Source of the DNA: Fistulifera solaris
Lineage: Eukaryota; Bacillariophyta; Bacillariophyceae; Naviculales; Stauroneidaceae
Reading direction: 5' to 3'
Assembly: GCA_030295235.1 (NCBI GenBank)
Contig: AP026149.1
Span: 434,001-498,000 of the forward strand
DNA: 64,000 nt
Position 1 is the stretch's first letter, and the number at the start of each line of letters is the position of its first letter. The position numbers were made by a program, and so were the translations under genes. This document shows positions 21,830 through 32,560 of the stretch, in pieces. The notes beneath the pieces are model-generated. The model ran no database searches. It was not told where the DNA came from and was given only the letters and a program-made list of their open reading frames with translations.

Positions 21830-22756
21830 ATGCTCGTGCATCATGCAAGACTTTTGATTTTACAGCTGCTTCTTCCCGGAGCCGCTTGTCTTTCATCAAT
21901 CCACGCCGGAGGGGTATCCTCTCGGATACGATGTTCTTGTGCGAAAGCATTCTTGCAAACAATCCTCGTACCCTTGGCTGCCACTTCTGTCGCCATCCCG
22001 GTACACGCCGAAGTAGTAGTAAAACAACCCACGGTTTATGCGTGGCAATGGGAAAACGGTGCCGTGGTCATCCCTGATCCATTACTTTTTGCGGATAAAG
22101 TGTTACACCAGCCACGTCTGTTGGGAAGCGGAGGAGGGGGAGCTGTCTTTGCTGTGACACAGGACAGTAGCCAGCGATCGTATGTGGTCAAGACGAGTTG
22201 GGCCTCGAGTACGGAATCTATTGAAAACGAATGTCGCGTATTGCAACTGTTGGAGGAAAAACACGTGACCAATGTCGAACGATGTTTGGGAATACAGCCT
22301 TACGTTCGTGACGTCCGAACGGATGCTCGTCGCGTTATGATCTTGCTGGAGCCGGTGATGAAAGGGCCTATAGCAGCATCGCTCGCTGATTTATCACCTC
22401 ATCTGCAATCACGCTCCGTGGAAATGATCCTGAAAACGATGCTAGAGATCCTATCGGCGAATGTGGCTGTCACGGATGTACAAACTTTAGTCTCACAAGA
22501 GACTGGCGATATATTATTCATTGATTTCAGTGAAGCGCGGATACTTTCTCCCTCCACTGAACCTTTGTCATTTATGGAGCAAGCTCTTCTTTCTAATTTC
22601 GTCCAGGAAGTTTCCGCCATGATTCCAAAAGGTCAAGAGGCTCTTGTCTCTAGGGTTGTTTCGCAATTTGTAAAAGAACAGGAGTCATCTGGAAAGCACC
22701 TGAGTGCGCATACGTTGATTTTATTAGAGGAACAATTTCTGCTAGACGAGATTTGA
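21830..22756 (+). CDS. Plastid-type divergent protein-kinase-like protein
   Basis: The frame is open from 21758; I favour the ATG at 21830, which exposes a signal peptide (MLVHHARLLILQLLLPGAACLSS), 308 aa. A second hydrophobic stretch (AFLQTILVPLAATSVAIPVHAEV) resembles a thylakoid-transfer segment. The kinase-like part has a glycine loop LLGSGGGGAVF, an ATP-lysine context SYVVKTSW, and DVQTLV...DILFIDFSEA, in which the usual HRD...N and DFG are altered to TDV... and DFS. Catalysis is therefore doubtful. I infer a plastid pseudokinase or divergent kinase. Confidence 0.65.
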   Translation: MLVHHARLLILQLLLPGAACLSSIHAGGVSSRIRCSCAKAFLQTILVPLAATSVAIPVHAEVVVKQPTVYAWQWENGAVVIPDPLLFADKVLHQPRLLGSGGGGAVFAVTQDSSQRSYVVKTSWASSTESIENECRVLQLLEEKHVTNVERCLGIQPYVRDVRTDARRVMILLEPVMKGPIAASLADLSPHLQSRSVEMILKTMLEILSANVAVTDVQTLVSQETGDILFIDFSEARILSPSTEPLSFMEQALLSNFVQEVSAMIPKGQEALVSRVVSQFVKEQESSGKHLSAHTLILLEEQFLLDEI

Positions 22757-23762
22757 CGTTAGTCGTCCCGCCGCACGGAGCCGTGATCTTACGACACGCA
22801 CAATTGTCATGTTGCAACTTCGCGGGCGGTCCTTGTATTTTTATTTATCACGTGCGCCCGAGAAACCCCTCTGATCACGTAGCAAGTCGTCAGTATATCG
22901 ACTTCAACACTGGTGAAAAAGTAACATCTCTGTCGATGCGTACTTTCGACGGGTCATTCACTAAAGTAAGGCTTTGATGCGTGGTGTTTTAAACGGCTCG
23001 GCCATAATAACTGACGCGATATGAGTCGTTGAATGATGGCGTGGTAGTCACTAATCTTGGAAACATTTAAGAGGTGTTTACATTGACGTAAGATGATGAG
23101 GAAGGCAAAAGCGACCAATCGGATGCGTCCGAAACGAGATGACCCCGGGCGGGAACAGGGGTATCGTTGATCGATTGCGCTCTGAAAAACAAAGAAGTCG
23201 AGCGTCCTTTCGCCAACTATTCTTTCATTACGCGCACAAAACATAGGCAGGATAATCAGGTTACTTTCTTAATATTAATGTCTTCGATATCTTACTGCAA
23301 GGAGTTTTATCTTGCTAGACCCTTTTTCTGTTTTCCTCGTAAAGACGCCGCGATTTCATTGTCAAGGTCGTTTACCCTTGCATCAAAGGTGTCAAGGACA
23401 TTCTTTCCTTCCAACTTTGGCGAAAGCAAACTCTCGATCACGTCGACTTGCAAGAGGTATTTCAAATTGCTGCGTTTCAACCCCATTCAGTGAACCAAAC
23501 GATGAATTGACAAAGGCGATGCCCTCACCTTCGAATTCACTACCATACATTCTTTGCGACCTTTTCCGTCCGAGATCATCGCATTTCTTTCAGCATTGTG
23601 TGTGTCACATTCGTCGTGAAATTGCAATGAATCATTGAAGGCGACAAAACTTTCCCAGATCGTTCGCATGATCGTCTACAGTCCAATAAAACGGTGGTCA
23701 ATTAGGACTGCATTTTTTCGCTCACTACTTGGTGCCTCTACCATCCGCGTTATACGGTCATT
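22757..23762. other. Converging-gene intergenic region
   Basis: About one kilobase between the converging 3' ends of two genes. I find no supported gene, RNA or repeat in it. Confidence 0.4.
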
Positions 23763-25187
23763 TTAATATATTTCATATTCACACAATAGATCAGCATGTT
23801 TTGACAGTAGCAACGAAGAGCACTGAAAATCATTCAAAGCACGTCCCATCAAAGCAGTTGTCACGAGTAATAGTCGTTCAGACGTTGGCTTTACCGCTAA
23901 ATCCGAGCAGCACCGAACAAAGCGATTAAGCGAGTACAGCTCATCAACAAGACCTCCATCAGAATAAATGGATCCGTCTTCTCTGGTCACAATTATGTTG
24001 CAGTTGTGAGTTAGAAGTTGTCTAAGATCGGCAAAGTCGGGACCGAAAGAGGTATCAGGAACCGACAGTTGCAAGACGCGAAGGTTGATGTGATCTTTTA
24101 GACCTTGGAGAAGTGCGCCGACGTGAGAATCCCACTTCAGGTCACCCGCATCTGTACTTAAATCAAGAACCTGTAAGTTGATGTTCCCAATCGCGGCCTG
24201 AATCAGTGATTGTACAACACAACCGGGAATGTAGCCATAATTATCGTAAAAGCAAAAACTAATTTTCAGCTCTTCGAAATGCCCCATTGCAGCGATGCGC
24301 CGGAAAAGTGCCACCACAGGTTCAGTCGGAAAATCATCACTTTCATGTTCTATACTAAGAGCCAGCTTGCTGGGAACATTGTGTAGGGAGTTCAGATCGG
24401 CCTTCAACAGAGACGATGAGGAAATATCATAATCGAGATACTTTGCTTTTGTAGAAAACGGAAGAATACCTTCGTCCTCCAAACAATGTATACACAAACG
24501 CTCTATCATATCCAGTTGCAAAAGGCGCTGCAGATTGTCACGATTCAAGCCAGTAATGTTGATAAATCTCACGGTACCAAACAACGTCGTTCGCTTCTCA
24601 AGATAATCGAGAAACGCTGTGCCCTCGTCCTCCAACTCACAGTTGCTGAATGTCAAATGCACGACATGCGGTCTAGTCGCCAGGGTGATAGACTGCTGCG
24701 CACTTAACTTTAAGTTCTGGAATCGCACATGCCGTGTCGGAGCTGCCTCAAAAATCCGCGACAAGCACTCCGATTGGGCAGCGCGAAAATCAAAGCAGCG
24801 ATTCGAAGCATCAACAGAAAGTAAATCACTCTCCACTATAGGCTTCACCAAATTTAGAAATAATGCAGCCGTTTGTGAAATTGCCTCGTGAGTTCGACCA
24901 GTGATTCGCAAGGTAGCTCCTTTATCACGCAATTTCAACGTCAAAATTCTTGTTCTGGAAGCTCGTTGCTTCCGTACGGTGTGACATACGTGAGAGTGTT
25001 ATTCTCCCGCCAAATAGCCATACGGTGACTACACGAAATAAAAATCCTCTAAATCAAATTGTGTTCGAAGTAGTTTGTAGGTGGACGTTTCGCCTCCTTG
25101 ACGCCATCGTGCTAGTTGCTCGGGCTTACAAAGGCGCACTGGCATCATTTCGAAGACAGCGGCCCTGTCCTCGTTTTGCCCCGGCAT
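23763..25187 (-). CDS. Lineage-specific paralogue A (leucine-rich, function unknown)
   Basis: The ATG at 25187 begins MPGQNEDRAAVFEMM. The N-terminal part (RLCKPEQLARW, then RMAIWRENNTLTYVTPYG) and the long C-terminal alpha/beta part with leucine-rich-like strands (NINLQVLDLSTDAGDLKWDS, INLRVLQLSVPDTSFGPDFADL) match paralogue B nearby position by position. The layout looks like an LRR-type solenoid that may bind protein partners, but no F-box or kinase is seen. Two frame changes lie at plus-strand A runs 25040-25044 and 24943-24946; one-base corrections cancel and give 474 aa. Confidence 0.68.
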
Positions 25188-25597
25188 TGTTTGATGAAGG
25201 GGAGAGAGTCGAGTAGTTAGTTTACCTCAATTGTGTGTATTATATATAATAATCCTCACAAAATTGTTATCAATGGAGCCGCGTCTCATCTTATGGAGAG
25301 ACACATCACTCGTCACTCATCACGCTACAAAGTTTTTAAACCGAAAAGAAAGTGTCGGTGTATCATGCTGTGAATCAATGCCTTTGCAGTCCCGCCTGCG
25401 ACCTCAACAAAAAATGTGCGAGTTGTTGGTGACCACCGCAATCTATTTATAATGGGCCGAGGCTGCGTGTTATAAATATATCGTCTAGAAGCAGTTCGAG
25501 TCACAATAATAGTGAGAGGACTGGTTCTTTGTGCTGTATAATGTTTACAGTAATCTTGTCACGGTTCGAAACGCAGATCGAGCGTCTTGTGGAAATT
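25188..25597. other. Intergenic between tandem paralogues
   Basis: About 400 bases between the start of paralogue A and the stop of paralogue B. I see nothing coding. Confidence 0.4.
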
Positions 25598-27053
25598 TCA
25601 TGCAAATCGAATAAAGTCGTACAAAACATCAGCGTAGTCCGACAGCAAAAGTGCATTCCGCTGGAAATCGTTCAAGGCGCTGTGCACCAGAGCAGTCGCC
25701 ACTAGTAAGGGCCGCTCCAATTGTAGATCTAGTTTCGTCAACAAAGTTTTCGAACCAACATAGAAGCGGTTCAGCGAGTACTGCGCATCAACTAGGGCGC
25801 CATCCGAATAGAGAGCGCCATCAGCATCAGTCACAATAATGTTGCGGTTGTGAGAAATAAATTGAAGAAGATCACAGAAATCGGGACCGAACGCGGAAGT
25901 ATCAACAGAGAACTGTAAGGTATCAAGGTTCTCTTTGTCCTTCAAAGCCTCGAAAAGTGTCCCAAGATGCGGGCACCATGCATCATCTCCGTAATCGCTG
26001 GACAAATCGAGAACCTTTAGGTTGCGGTTCGAAAGGGCGGCTGCAATAACAGCGTGCACCACATTATCTTGTAAAAAATCATTGAAGTAGCAAAGTCGAA
26101 CTCCAAGTTCCTCAAAATGGCCTAGTTCAGCAATCCGATGAAGAAGGGAAAGCAAAGGTTCATATCGAATGGGTCCACCTTCATGCTCTATTGTGATGAT
26201 AAGTTTCTTGGGCGCGATAATCAAAGCACTCAAATCAGCGCCAAGCAGTTTTGACGAGGACATTGTAGAGTCAAGCGACGCTGCTCTTGTTGAGAAAGGA
26301 AGTAGGACAAGCTCGTCATTCAAGTCATTTATGGGTAATCCCAAATGTCCCACCGTGTCGATCTGCAAGAGGCGCCGAAAATTGTTTTCGTTCAACGGAA
26401 TACTTCCATTAAACGTCAATGACCCGAATGTTGATTTGCGCTGGACAAGTTCATCTAGAAATGCATTACCGCCATCTTCCAGTTCACAATCGATTAAAAG
26501 CAAACCCGTCTGGTGACTTCTGGAGGCTAATACACTCGATTGCTGTAAACTAAACCTTAGGCCTTTGAAATGTACCGAAGTTGACGGTCGTAACTCGAAC
26601 ATACGTTGTATCCAGTGCGTCCCAGCTTCACGAAAATCAAAGCCTACGTTAAGATAGCCGATAAAAACGGATGGATTTTTCTTCTGTTGGTTGCTCGAAG
26701 CTTAGAAAGAATGCCACCGTTTGCGCTACTGCATCATCCGTACTACCCGTGATTCTCAAGAAAGGACCGTCTTCGCGGAGCTTCAGTGTCAGAAAAGATC
26801 TAGATGGACCATCATGTCGATCACGATCACAATGTGGCGTTACGTAGGTTAGAGTTCCGTTGTCCCGCCAGATCGCCATGCAGAACTTGTGCTGGTTAAG
26901 CTCCTCCAGACTGATTGGGTTTCGCAATAGCCTGTAAGTAAATGCTTCTCCCGCGCGCTCCCAGTGAGCGACTTGTTCGGGCCTACAAAGGTGGGGAGGA
27001 ATCACTTCCAGTAAACAACTAAGACTGTTCTCGTTCTCGTTCTCGTTTGACAT
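25598..27053 (-). CDS. Lineage-specific paralogue B (leucine-rich, function unknown)
   Basis: The ATG at 27053 begins MSNENENENS, encoded by a short CGTTCT-type microsatellite. It shares with paralogue A the segments (C/K)RPEQ(V/L)A-W, MAIWR(D/E)N-TLTYVTP, LTLKLR, VLDLSSDYGDDAWCPHLG and a C-terminus RLLLVTTAL-type (here RPLLVATALVHSALNDFQ). The frame changes once, at the plus-strand T run 26677-26681; one base fewer gives 484 aa. The two genes are in the same orientation 410 bases apart and clearly arose by tandem duplication. Divergence is substantial, so the event is not recent. Function is unknown. Confidence 0.68.
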
Positions 27054-27355
27054 GATTGCTGCGTGTGAATAATTTGATGCGACGACAAAAAATCGGCCGC
27101 ACATCCTCTCAACAAAAGATGCGGAGCTGCGCCCTGGAAAACAGGACGTCTTTGTGGGAAACACATTTAGAGACGCAGCGGTACGCACCTCCGGACTACT
27201 TTTTTGCTCATGTCTCAAAGGAGGGAGTCATGCGACGAGACTGGGACGGCGCGAATGGAAGGGCGAAGCCGCGCAATACCAGGTACTTGTAGTTTGTAGT
27301 TACTTAATTGTCTCTTCGCTGCATAATCATCGACACGAGCAAATTAGTTGAGGCC
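27054..27355. promoter_or_regulatory. Divergent promoter with TACCAGGTAC motif
   Basis: The gap lies between the start of paralogue B (minus) and the SAYSvFN gene (plus). TACCAGGTAC at 27277-27286 is one of the recurrent intergenic motifs. Nothing coding is supported. Confidence 0.4.
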
Positions 27356-28137
27356 ATGCCTATTTGGAAGCGCTCTCGATCGTTGTGGGAAAAGGCTCGT
27401 CAAGAAAAGACTCTTCGCGATTACGCGACAGCCATACTTTACGAGTTGCAGCCCGTGCGTTCTACCACCTTACAACATCTGACTCTGGATTTCCGACACA
27501 ATGTGCTCCCCCAATTGCCTTCTCAATCACGAAAATTAGCATTCTTACTGGTGAACTTGATAAAATGGATCATGGCGTTTCTTTTCGTAATAAGATACAT
27601 GTAATCGGCTTGTTACTTTATTACGGAATGGTGCGATTGATTCATGAGCGGTTACAGGCGGGGCCGGCCGTTCTAATTGTGACTGCGTTGATTTGGATAT
27701 TCACAGCAGGACTGAGTGATGCGCCACGAGAAGGTTTGTCGGCGTACGCTGCATTCAACCGGGGTTTTGAGCGTCTCATGGGAGATGTCGATGCGGAGCA
27801 GTTGTTGGCGCAACACGTTGGTGGAGGAGGATTCATGTTAATGAATCATCAGAATGGCAACAACAACCATAGAAATGAAGATCGAGAGCCACGTCGACAG
27901 CGTGCAGTAGAGCGACCGCCCGCCGAGATAATACAGGAGGAGGGAGACGCTGCAGAAGGGCCCGATAATGTTGTGCGACGCAGAGGGAAGAGAGGACGCA
28001 AGCAAAGGCGGACGATTGAGCAACGTCGTGAACTACAACTTCAAAGGCAAGCAGCCCGTGAAATGGGCTTTGGGAATGGAGATGATCAAGAAGCTAGATT
28101 GCGGTTGTTAGAAGATGAAGTGGCGCGCGAAGATTAG
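27356..28137 (+). CDS. SAYSD1: SAYSvFN-domain ER membrane protein, one frame break
   Basis: The ATG at 27356 begins MPIWKRSRSLWEKARQ. A hydrophobic pair of segments (LAFLLVNLIKWIMAFLF and VIGLLLYYGMVRLI, then VLIVTALIWIFTAGLSD) precedes GLSAYAAFNRGFERLMGDV, the SAYSvFN signature of the SAYSD1 family. The C-terminus is long, basic (RRRGKRGRKQRR) and then coiled. The frame changes in the T run 27582-27585; one added T gives 260 aa. Family knowledge: animal SAYSD1 sits in the ER membrane and acts at stalled, UFMylated ribosomes in translocation quality control. The long basic tail could contact rRNA (inference). Confidence 0.8.
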
Positions 28138-28187
28138 GCAGTCTTGTAAGCAAGTACGGATTTTTTAAAACGTGTTGGGAGACTTTT

Positions 28188-29111
28188 TTACCCTATAGTC
28201 AAAGGAATACCCAAATATAGTCTGACAAAGTCCAGTCCGCAGAGGATGATCATCGAATACCCAAAGCTCTCGACTATCGTCTCCCACAACGTGCGAGGAT
28301 TTCCGTTATCGACTTGATCATCAAAGGCAAAGAATGCGGGGAAGCTCACCAAAAAGTATATGGCGTAGAAAGCAGAACCCACCGTGTAAGCCATATACCG
28401 GTCTAAACAGCAACAGTTAGAGTTTACCATAAATCGAGAGTCAACCTTGATAACTTGCGTACCTTCAAAATCCCAGTATGGATAAGAGGAAATAGTCAAA
28501 GTCTCCATGAATGCTGTAAAGTAGCTAAAGGCAATGACAACGGATGTAAAGAGGACTTTGCGCCAGAATCCTTGTTGATAGTTCTTCACAACATAGCGCA
28601 GCAGTACGTTTGAAAAGTAATGATACGATGAAAAATAGAAATGCGTCGCCCCAAACATGGCAATCGGAACATTGTTGAGTCGGTGCGCTGGCATCGTGTA
28701 CTTTGCTTTTAGCACCGAATAGAAATAATGCGTGTACCAGTAATTTCCGATAAATGAGTAAATAGCAATCCAGACATTTGCTTTGAAACTGTATCGATGC
28801 CAGATAGGTCTGCTCTTGTCGGGCCCCGTCGGCCAAACAATCGGTTGTAATATGAGAGGCAATGCTAGACCGAAACACAATTGACTGTAATGAGGTGCGG
28901 TAAATTGTTCATAGATTTTTGTTATCACAACGATCCCGAAAATTCCCATCCAAACAGGAGAATAATATGCTACAAATTTCTCGTAAGCTTGTTTGGAGGG
29001 AGGAAGGACGTAGTGGGTGTTGTCTTCGGGCGTGGCTAGTTGCGCCAGGCCGACAATGCCTGCTAGCATAGTGCCTAAGATCATTGTCATTGTGACAGCA
29101 ACGTCGGGCAT
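28188..29111 (-). CDS. CPI1: Cycloeucalenol cycloisomerase (sterol synthesis)
   Basis: The product opens the cyclopropane ring of cycloeucalenol-type sterols at the ER, the step needed when sterols are made via cycloartenol. The signature YSFKANVWIAIYSFIGNYW, then THYFYSVLKAKYTMPAHRLN, then NVPIAMFGATHFYFSSYHYFSN is highly conserved in the family. Several membrane spans are present. The unspliced frame is open throughout (307 codons), but residues encoded by 28403-28462 interrupt a conserved block. A 60-base GTACGC...TTTAG intron fits exactly, joining WDFE to DRYMAYTVGSAFY and leaving 287 aa. The start is the ATG at 29111. Confidence 0.9.
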   Translation of the reverse strand: MPDVAVTMTMILGTMLAGIVGLAQLATPEDNTHYVLPPSKQAYEKFVAYYSPVWMGIFGIVVITKIYEQFTAPHYSQLCFGLALPLILQPIVWPTGPDKSRPIWHRYSFKANVWIAIYSFIGNYWYTHYFYSVLKAKYTMPAHRLNNVPIAMFGATHFYFSSYHYFSNVLLRYVVKNYQQGFWRKVLFTSVVIAFSYFTAFMETLTISSYPYWDFEGTQVIKVDSRFMVNSNCCCLDRYMAYTVGSAFYAIYFLVSFPAFFAFDDQVDNGNPRTLWETIVESFGYSMIILCGLDFVRLYLGIPLTIG

Positions 29112-29619
29112 GCTGAATCTTTATTTTTTAGTAAAAACGCTAGAAGAATTCGATTGTTGGGTTGTCAATATGTAAAGCGAAGGAGGATTGATGATTATGT
29201 GCTCTATTCGTCGAGATGAGTACCTGATGGCAGGAAAAATGACGCAAAAAATGAAACGACAACATACATGGTACTCGTGACTCACTACAAAAATTTAGTC
29301 GGGGAACAGCGTGAACGAACACATTGGGACTAAAGCGAATGCATCGGCTCGATTAAATTTCCGTTTTGATATATATATCCGTTGAAAAGAATCAACGGAT
29401 ATTAGTTATTTTTATTTAGCTAAAACGGGGAGGAGTTTCGAAACAGAAAAATGGCTGAAAAGTGAAGCCGCGTGCCGCCTTACCGACCATTATTCCTTCA
29501 TCGTGCTTGTATACTGCTCAAATACCAGGTAACGCAGAACATCTTACTGTTCTTCATTCTCGCTCGCACGAGTGCTCTCCTGCATTATTCAAATAGGTTA
29601 ACAATAAGATTATTCTATC
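29112..29619. other. Divergent promoter region with hairpin
   Basis: ATATCCGTTGA at 29375-29385 and its exact reverse complement at 29392-29402 form an 11-bp stem with a 6-base loop. TACCAGGTA lies at 29523-29531, about 90 bases before the next start. CTCGTGACTCAC lies at 29273-29284. No gene is supported. Confidence 0.5.
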
Positions 29620-31026
29620 ATGGGCTACCGCTTTCCGACAGAACACGGCTTGCTGGCTATGCTGATCTTTGCCGTCGCTACAATGGTCTTTGCCATGTTC
29701 GCCATCTACGCATTGTTGTTGCAAATGGAATATCAGAAGAGTCTATCTTTCTTTGTAGACGAGAAACTGGATTTGGAAGAGGAAATCGACAACACGAAAG
29801 GAGGAGAGAGTGATGCCGAGAAGCAGAAAAAGAACGAACAAGTCACGGCCCGCTATCGAGTCTCCAAATTGCGCCGCGTGATTCTGTTCAGCACCGTCTC
29901 TTTGATCACCCTTCTCACTTATTTGTTGCTCGTTCGCACGGACGCCCCCTCTTGGCTCGCGTGGATTGGTATGGGGGCGATTCTTCTGGTGTTGTTGAGC
30001 ACTTATCTCCTGGATGAGATTCGTCGCAAGCGATTCGACCGACTTTTCGCGATTCTGACCATGATTCTAGTCCTGGCTATGGCAATGCATTGGGCGGTCT
30101 ATGCACAACAGCAAGTAGCAAATGGTCAAATCCATCAAGGCACAGCACGGATTACTGGATACGATAGAACTGCTTACGATCAAACGAAAGGAGCAGAGAG
30201 TGTTTCTAGAACGGACTTGGTCGTCGCATGGGGTGGTTCCTGGGGATGCCCCAGCTCCCCTGATATCTTCTGTGAGGCAGAATTGAAAGGCGCACTTTGC
30301 GAAACAGGCAAAAATCGATTTCTGGAAGAAGGTAAGGATGTGCAGGAAGTGGAGGACGCCGAAGCAGCCGCAGAAGAAGACGTCGAGGGGGACGCTGCAG
30401 CTGGTGAGAATGTAGATGCAGGGGCAAATAGCAATAACGTGGACGCGGAACAAGACGAAGTAGGCAATGATGAAGGTGAGGGTGATGTAGCAGATGAAAT
30501 GGAACAACTTGAGCAGGAAAATGAAGAGCTTCGAGAAGAAAATTATGGCTATGAAGAAGAAGTTGAAGCTTATGAGGATTATGCAGAAGAAGTAACCGAA
30601 GCACTTGAGGATGAATACGCTAAGGAATACACCTATTACTACGACGATGACTATTACGAGGACTCATATTGGGACACACAAGATTGGAATAGCATCTGGG
30701 GAGACTACGCTTGCGTTGATGTCTTCACCTTTGAAAATTTCGATGAGGGTCTATACAACGCGACAACACCCCCTGGAGACGACGGCTGGCCATTTGTCAA
30801 CATATACGGAAATTGCAAGACATGTGAGGCTTACATTATTGACTATTTCAGCACCGCGCACTTTGAAGAAATCGAGTCGCGCAAGAAGGGTGCAAGAAAC
30901 TACGGACTCGCTGCAGGTCTTAGCCTTGTTATCACTATTATCTTCGCGATCAAGCAGCGCATCAGTCCTGCCACGGACAACGAGATCGAGCTCCTATCTA
31001 GGCATGGAACCACATCGTTTGCATAG
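29620..31026 (+). CDS. Multispan membrane protein with acidic, Tyr-rich lumenal domain
   Basis: The intact frame gives 468 aa. One hydrophobic segment lies at residues 10-35 (LLAMLIFAVATMVFAMFAIYALL), a cluster of three lies at about 90-165, and one lies near the C-terminus (YGLAAGLSLVITIIFAI). Between them lies a domain of about 250 residues with runs of Glu/Asp and Tyr (EYTYYYDDDYYEDSYWD) and six or so Cys (WGCPSS, FCEAELKGALC, CKTCEA), which suggests a disulfide-bearing extracytosolic domain. I recognise no family. The acidic Tyr-rich stretch could bind metal or calcium (inference). Confidence 0.72.
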   Translation: MGYRFPTEHGLLAMLIFAVATMVFAMFAIYALLLQMEYQKSLSFFVDEKLDLEEEIDNTKGGESDAEKQKKNEQVTARYRVSKLRRVILFSTVSLITLLTYLLLVRTDAPSWLAWIGMGAILLVLLSTYLLDEIRRKRFDRLFAILTMILVLAMAMHWAVYAQQQVANGQIHQGTARITGYDRTAYDQTKGAESVSRTDLVVAWGGSWGCPSSPDIFCEAELKGALCETGKNRFLEEGKDVQEVEDAEAAAEEDVEGDAAAGENVDAGANSNNVDAEQDEVGNDEGEGDVADEMEQLEQENEELREENYGYEEEVEAYEDYAEEVTEALEDEYAKEYTYYYDDDYYEDSYWDTQDWNSIWGDYACVDVFTFENFDEGLYNATTPPGDDGWPFVNIYGNCKTCEAYIIDYFSTAHFEEIESRKKGARNYGLAAGLSLVITIIFAIKQRISPATDNEIELLSRHGTTSFA

Positions 31027-31163
31027 AGAAAATTGTTTACATCAGTCACAAACCTTTTTGAGAAAACATACAAACTGATTGTAATGTTAATCTATGATAC
31101 CATGAAGCCTAGCATTTGCGAGTAGCCCGCGGCATGTACTTTATGTGCATCATTTGAAGCCGT

Positions 31164-32560
31164 TTAGCTCACATCCGACTCTACCATGCCAGAAACAAAG
31201 CCAAATGGACAGGACGACTTTGCCTTTTTGAAAGTTTTAGTCATCCGCTTTGAGTGAGCATTCTCCCAGTTTTGAAAGTACCGTTCGATCCTACTCCTAT
31301 GGAACTCTACCACCAAGGATCTGACAGGCGACCACGGTAAACTTGCCATTGTGTAGATGAAAATCACTGCGTTATAGATGGACATAAAGACACCCATTCT
31401 CAGACGACCAAGCCACGTAGGATGGTAAGGCAATTTCAAAGCATCCGCCAACGGATCGCCGATTAATTGCCGACATCGGGCAGCCCTAACATAGAACCAA
31501 TCATCTTCTCTCTTGGAGAATTTCTCGTTCTCTAATGTACGTCCAATATGAAGCAAGTGATGCGCGATTCGGATGGACGAATCGTCAGGTTTCATCAAGT
31601 GAAGCAGAATGCTACTAAAGACTGCTTTGCTGTGTTCCAGAGGGTCGGGTCTACTCCTATCCCAACCGGGTCCAAGTGGATCAATGTTTCTCTCCTTGTG
31701 CGTCTCGTTCACGTGCACACCGAGAAGCCAGCCTATATACCTCCAAAGCGCCGTGTAGTCCAACCGTTCGGCGTCACTCAGCGGTCTTCCTAAAGTGATT
31801 TCCACTCCTAAAAGACTATTGTGAGAAAATGCCAGTAGCGTAGCTGCCATATCTTCTTGATTGATCGGGATTCCATTCTTTTTTCGATCCCATCGTTGGC
31901 TTCTCATCAATCGATCTCGCACCTTGGCGTGTAGAAATCGAACCTGCAGACATGCTTCCCAGCCTTTGCCATTCGGCAGAATAGACTCCATGGAAAGCAT
32001 ACACGCCAATACCATCCCGGCTGTATCGGAAAGTCGATTCATGACACTTTCTCGACTTGAGGGGGGAGTCAAGTAACCTGTGGCTTGCAAGACAGCGGCA
32101 ATCTTGGGCAAGGAGAAACCTGGAACCAGAGATCGGTAGTAGAGACTCATACTCATGGCCGGTGTATAGGCAAGATAGACTCGCTGACCTCGTTCCAGTT
32201 GCTGGGTATCGACCCAATCAGGTACCTTTGAGTACTTCTCGACCAATTTTGACATTTTGTCATCCGCCATCGATGGTTCGACTTTCTTAATGTCAATGTT
32301 GTCGTGGGCTGATCGGGCCATGCTTAAAAGATCGTCGTACGGTCGGATGGGTCGCTGCTCTTTACGTAGCAAAGTGAATATCTCATCGACAAGAGGATCA
32401 CCTTCCATTCGAAATGGCTCCAGATCATCCTCAGTGAAATAACGCCCACCATCCAAGATACTATGAAAAGAACTTTCACACCATACAGATCGACCAGCTG
32501 TGATTTCGGTGGATAGTTTTTGGGGGGTTGAAGGGAAGCCAAATTAAGCGCATCAAACAT
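31164..32560 (-). CDS. MpaB/rubber-oxygenase-like (DUF2236) protein, one frame break
   Basis: The ATG at 32560 begins MFDALNLASLQPPKNYPPK. The catalytic-domain pattern of ER-bound oxygenase MpaB and latex clearing proteins is present: GYLTPPSSRESVMNRLSDT, then VRFLHAKVRDRL (the heme-side His), then PINQEDMAATLLAFSHNSL. A later hydrophobic segment (MGVFMSIYNAVIFIYTMASL) fits membrane association. The frame changes at the A run 32466-32469 (plus strand) near the N-terminus; one extra base gives 465 aa. Family members cleave C=C bonds of isoprenoid chains with heme b; the substrate here is unknown. Confidence 0.78.

Noticed and set aside
30067-30604. Leu/His-rich and Ser/Ala-rich minus-strand frames
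   Set aside because: They are antisense shadows of the acidic domain of the plus-strand membrane protein.
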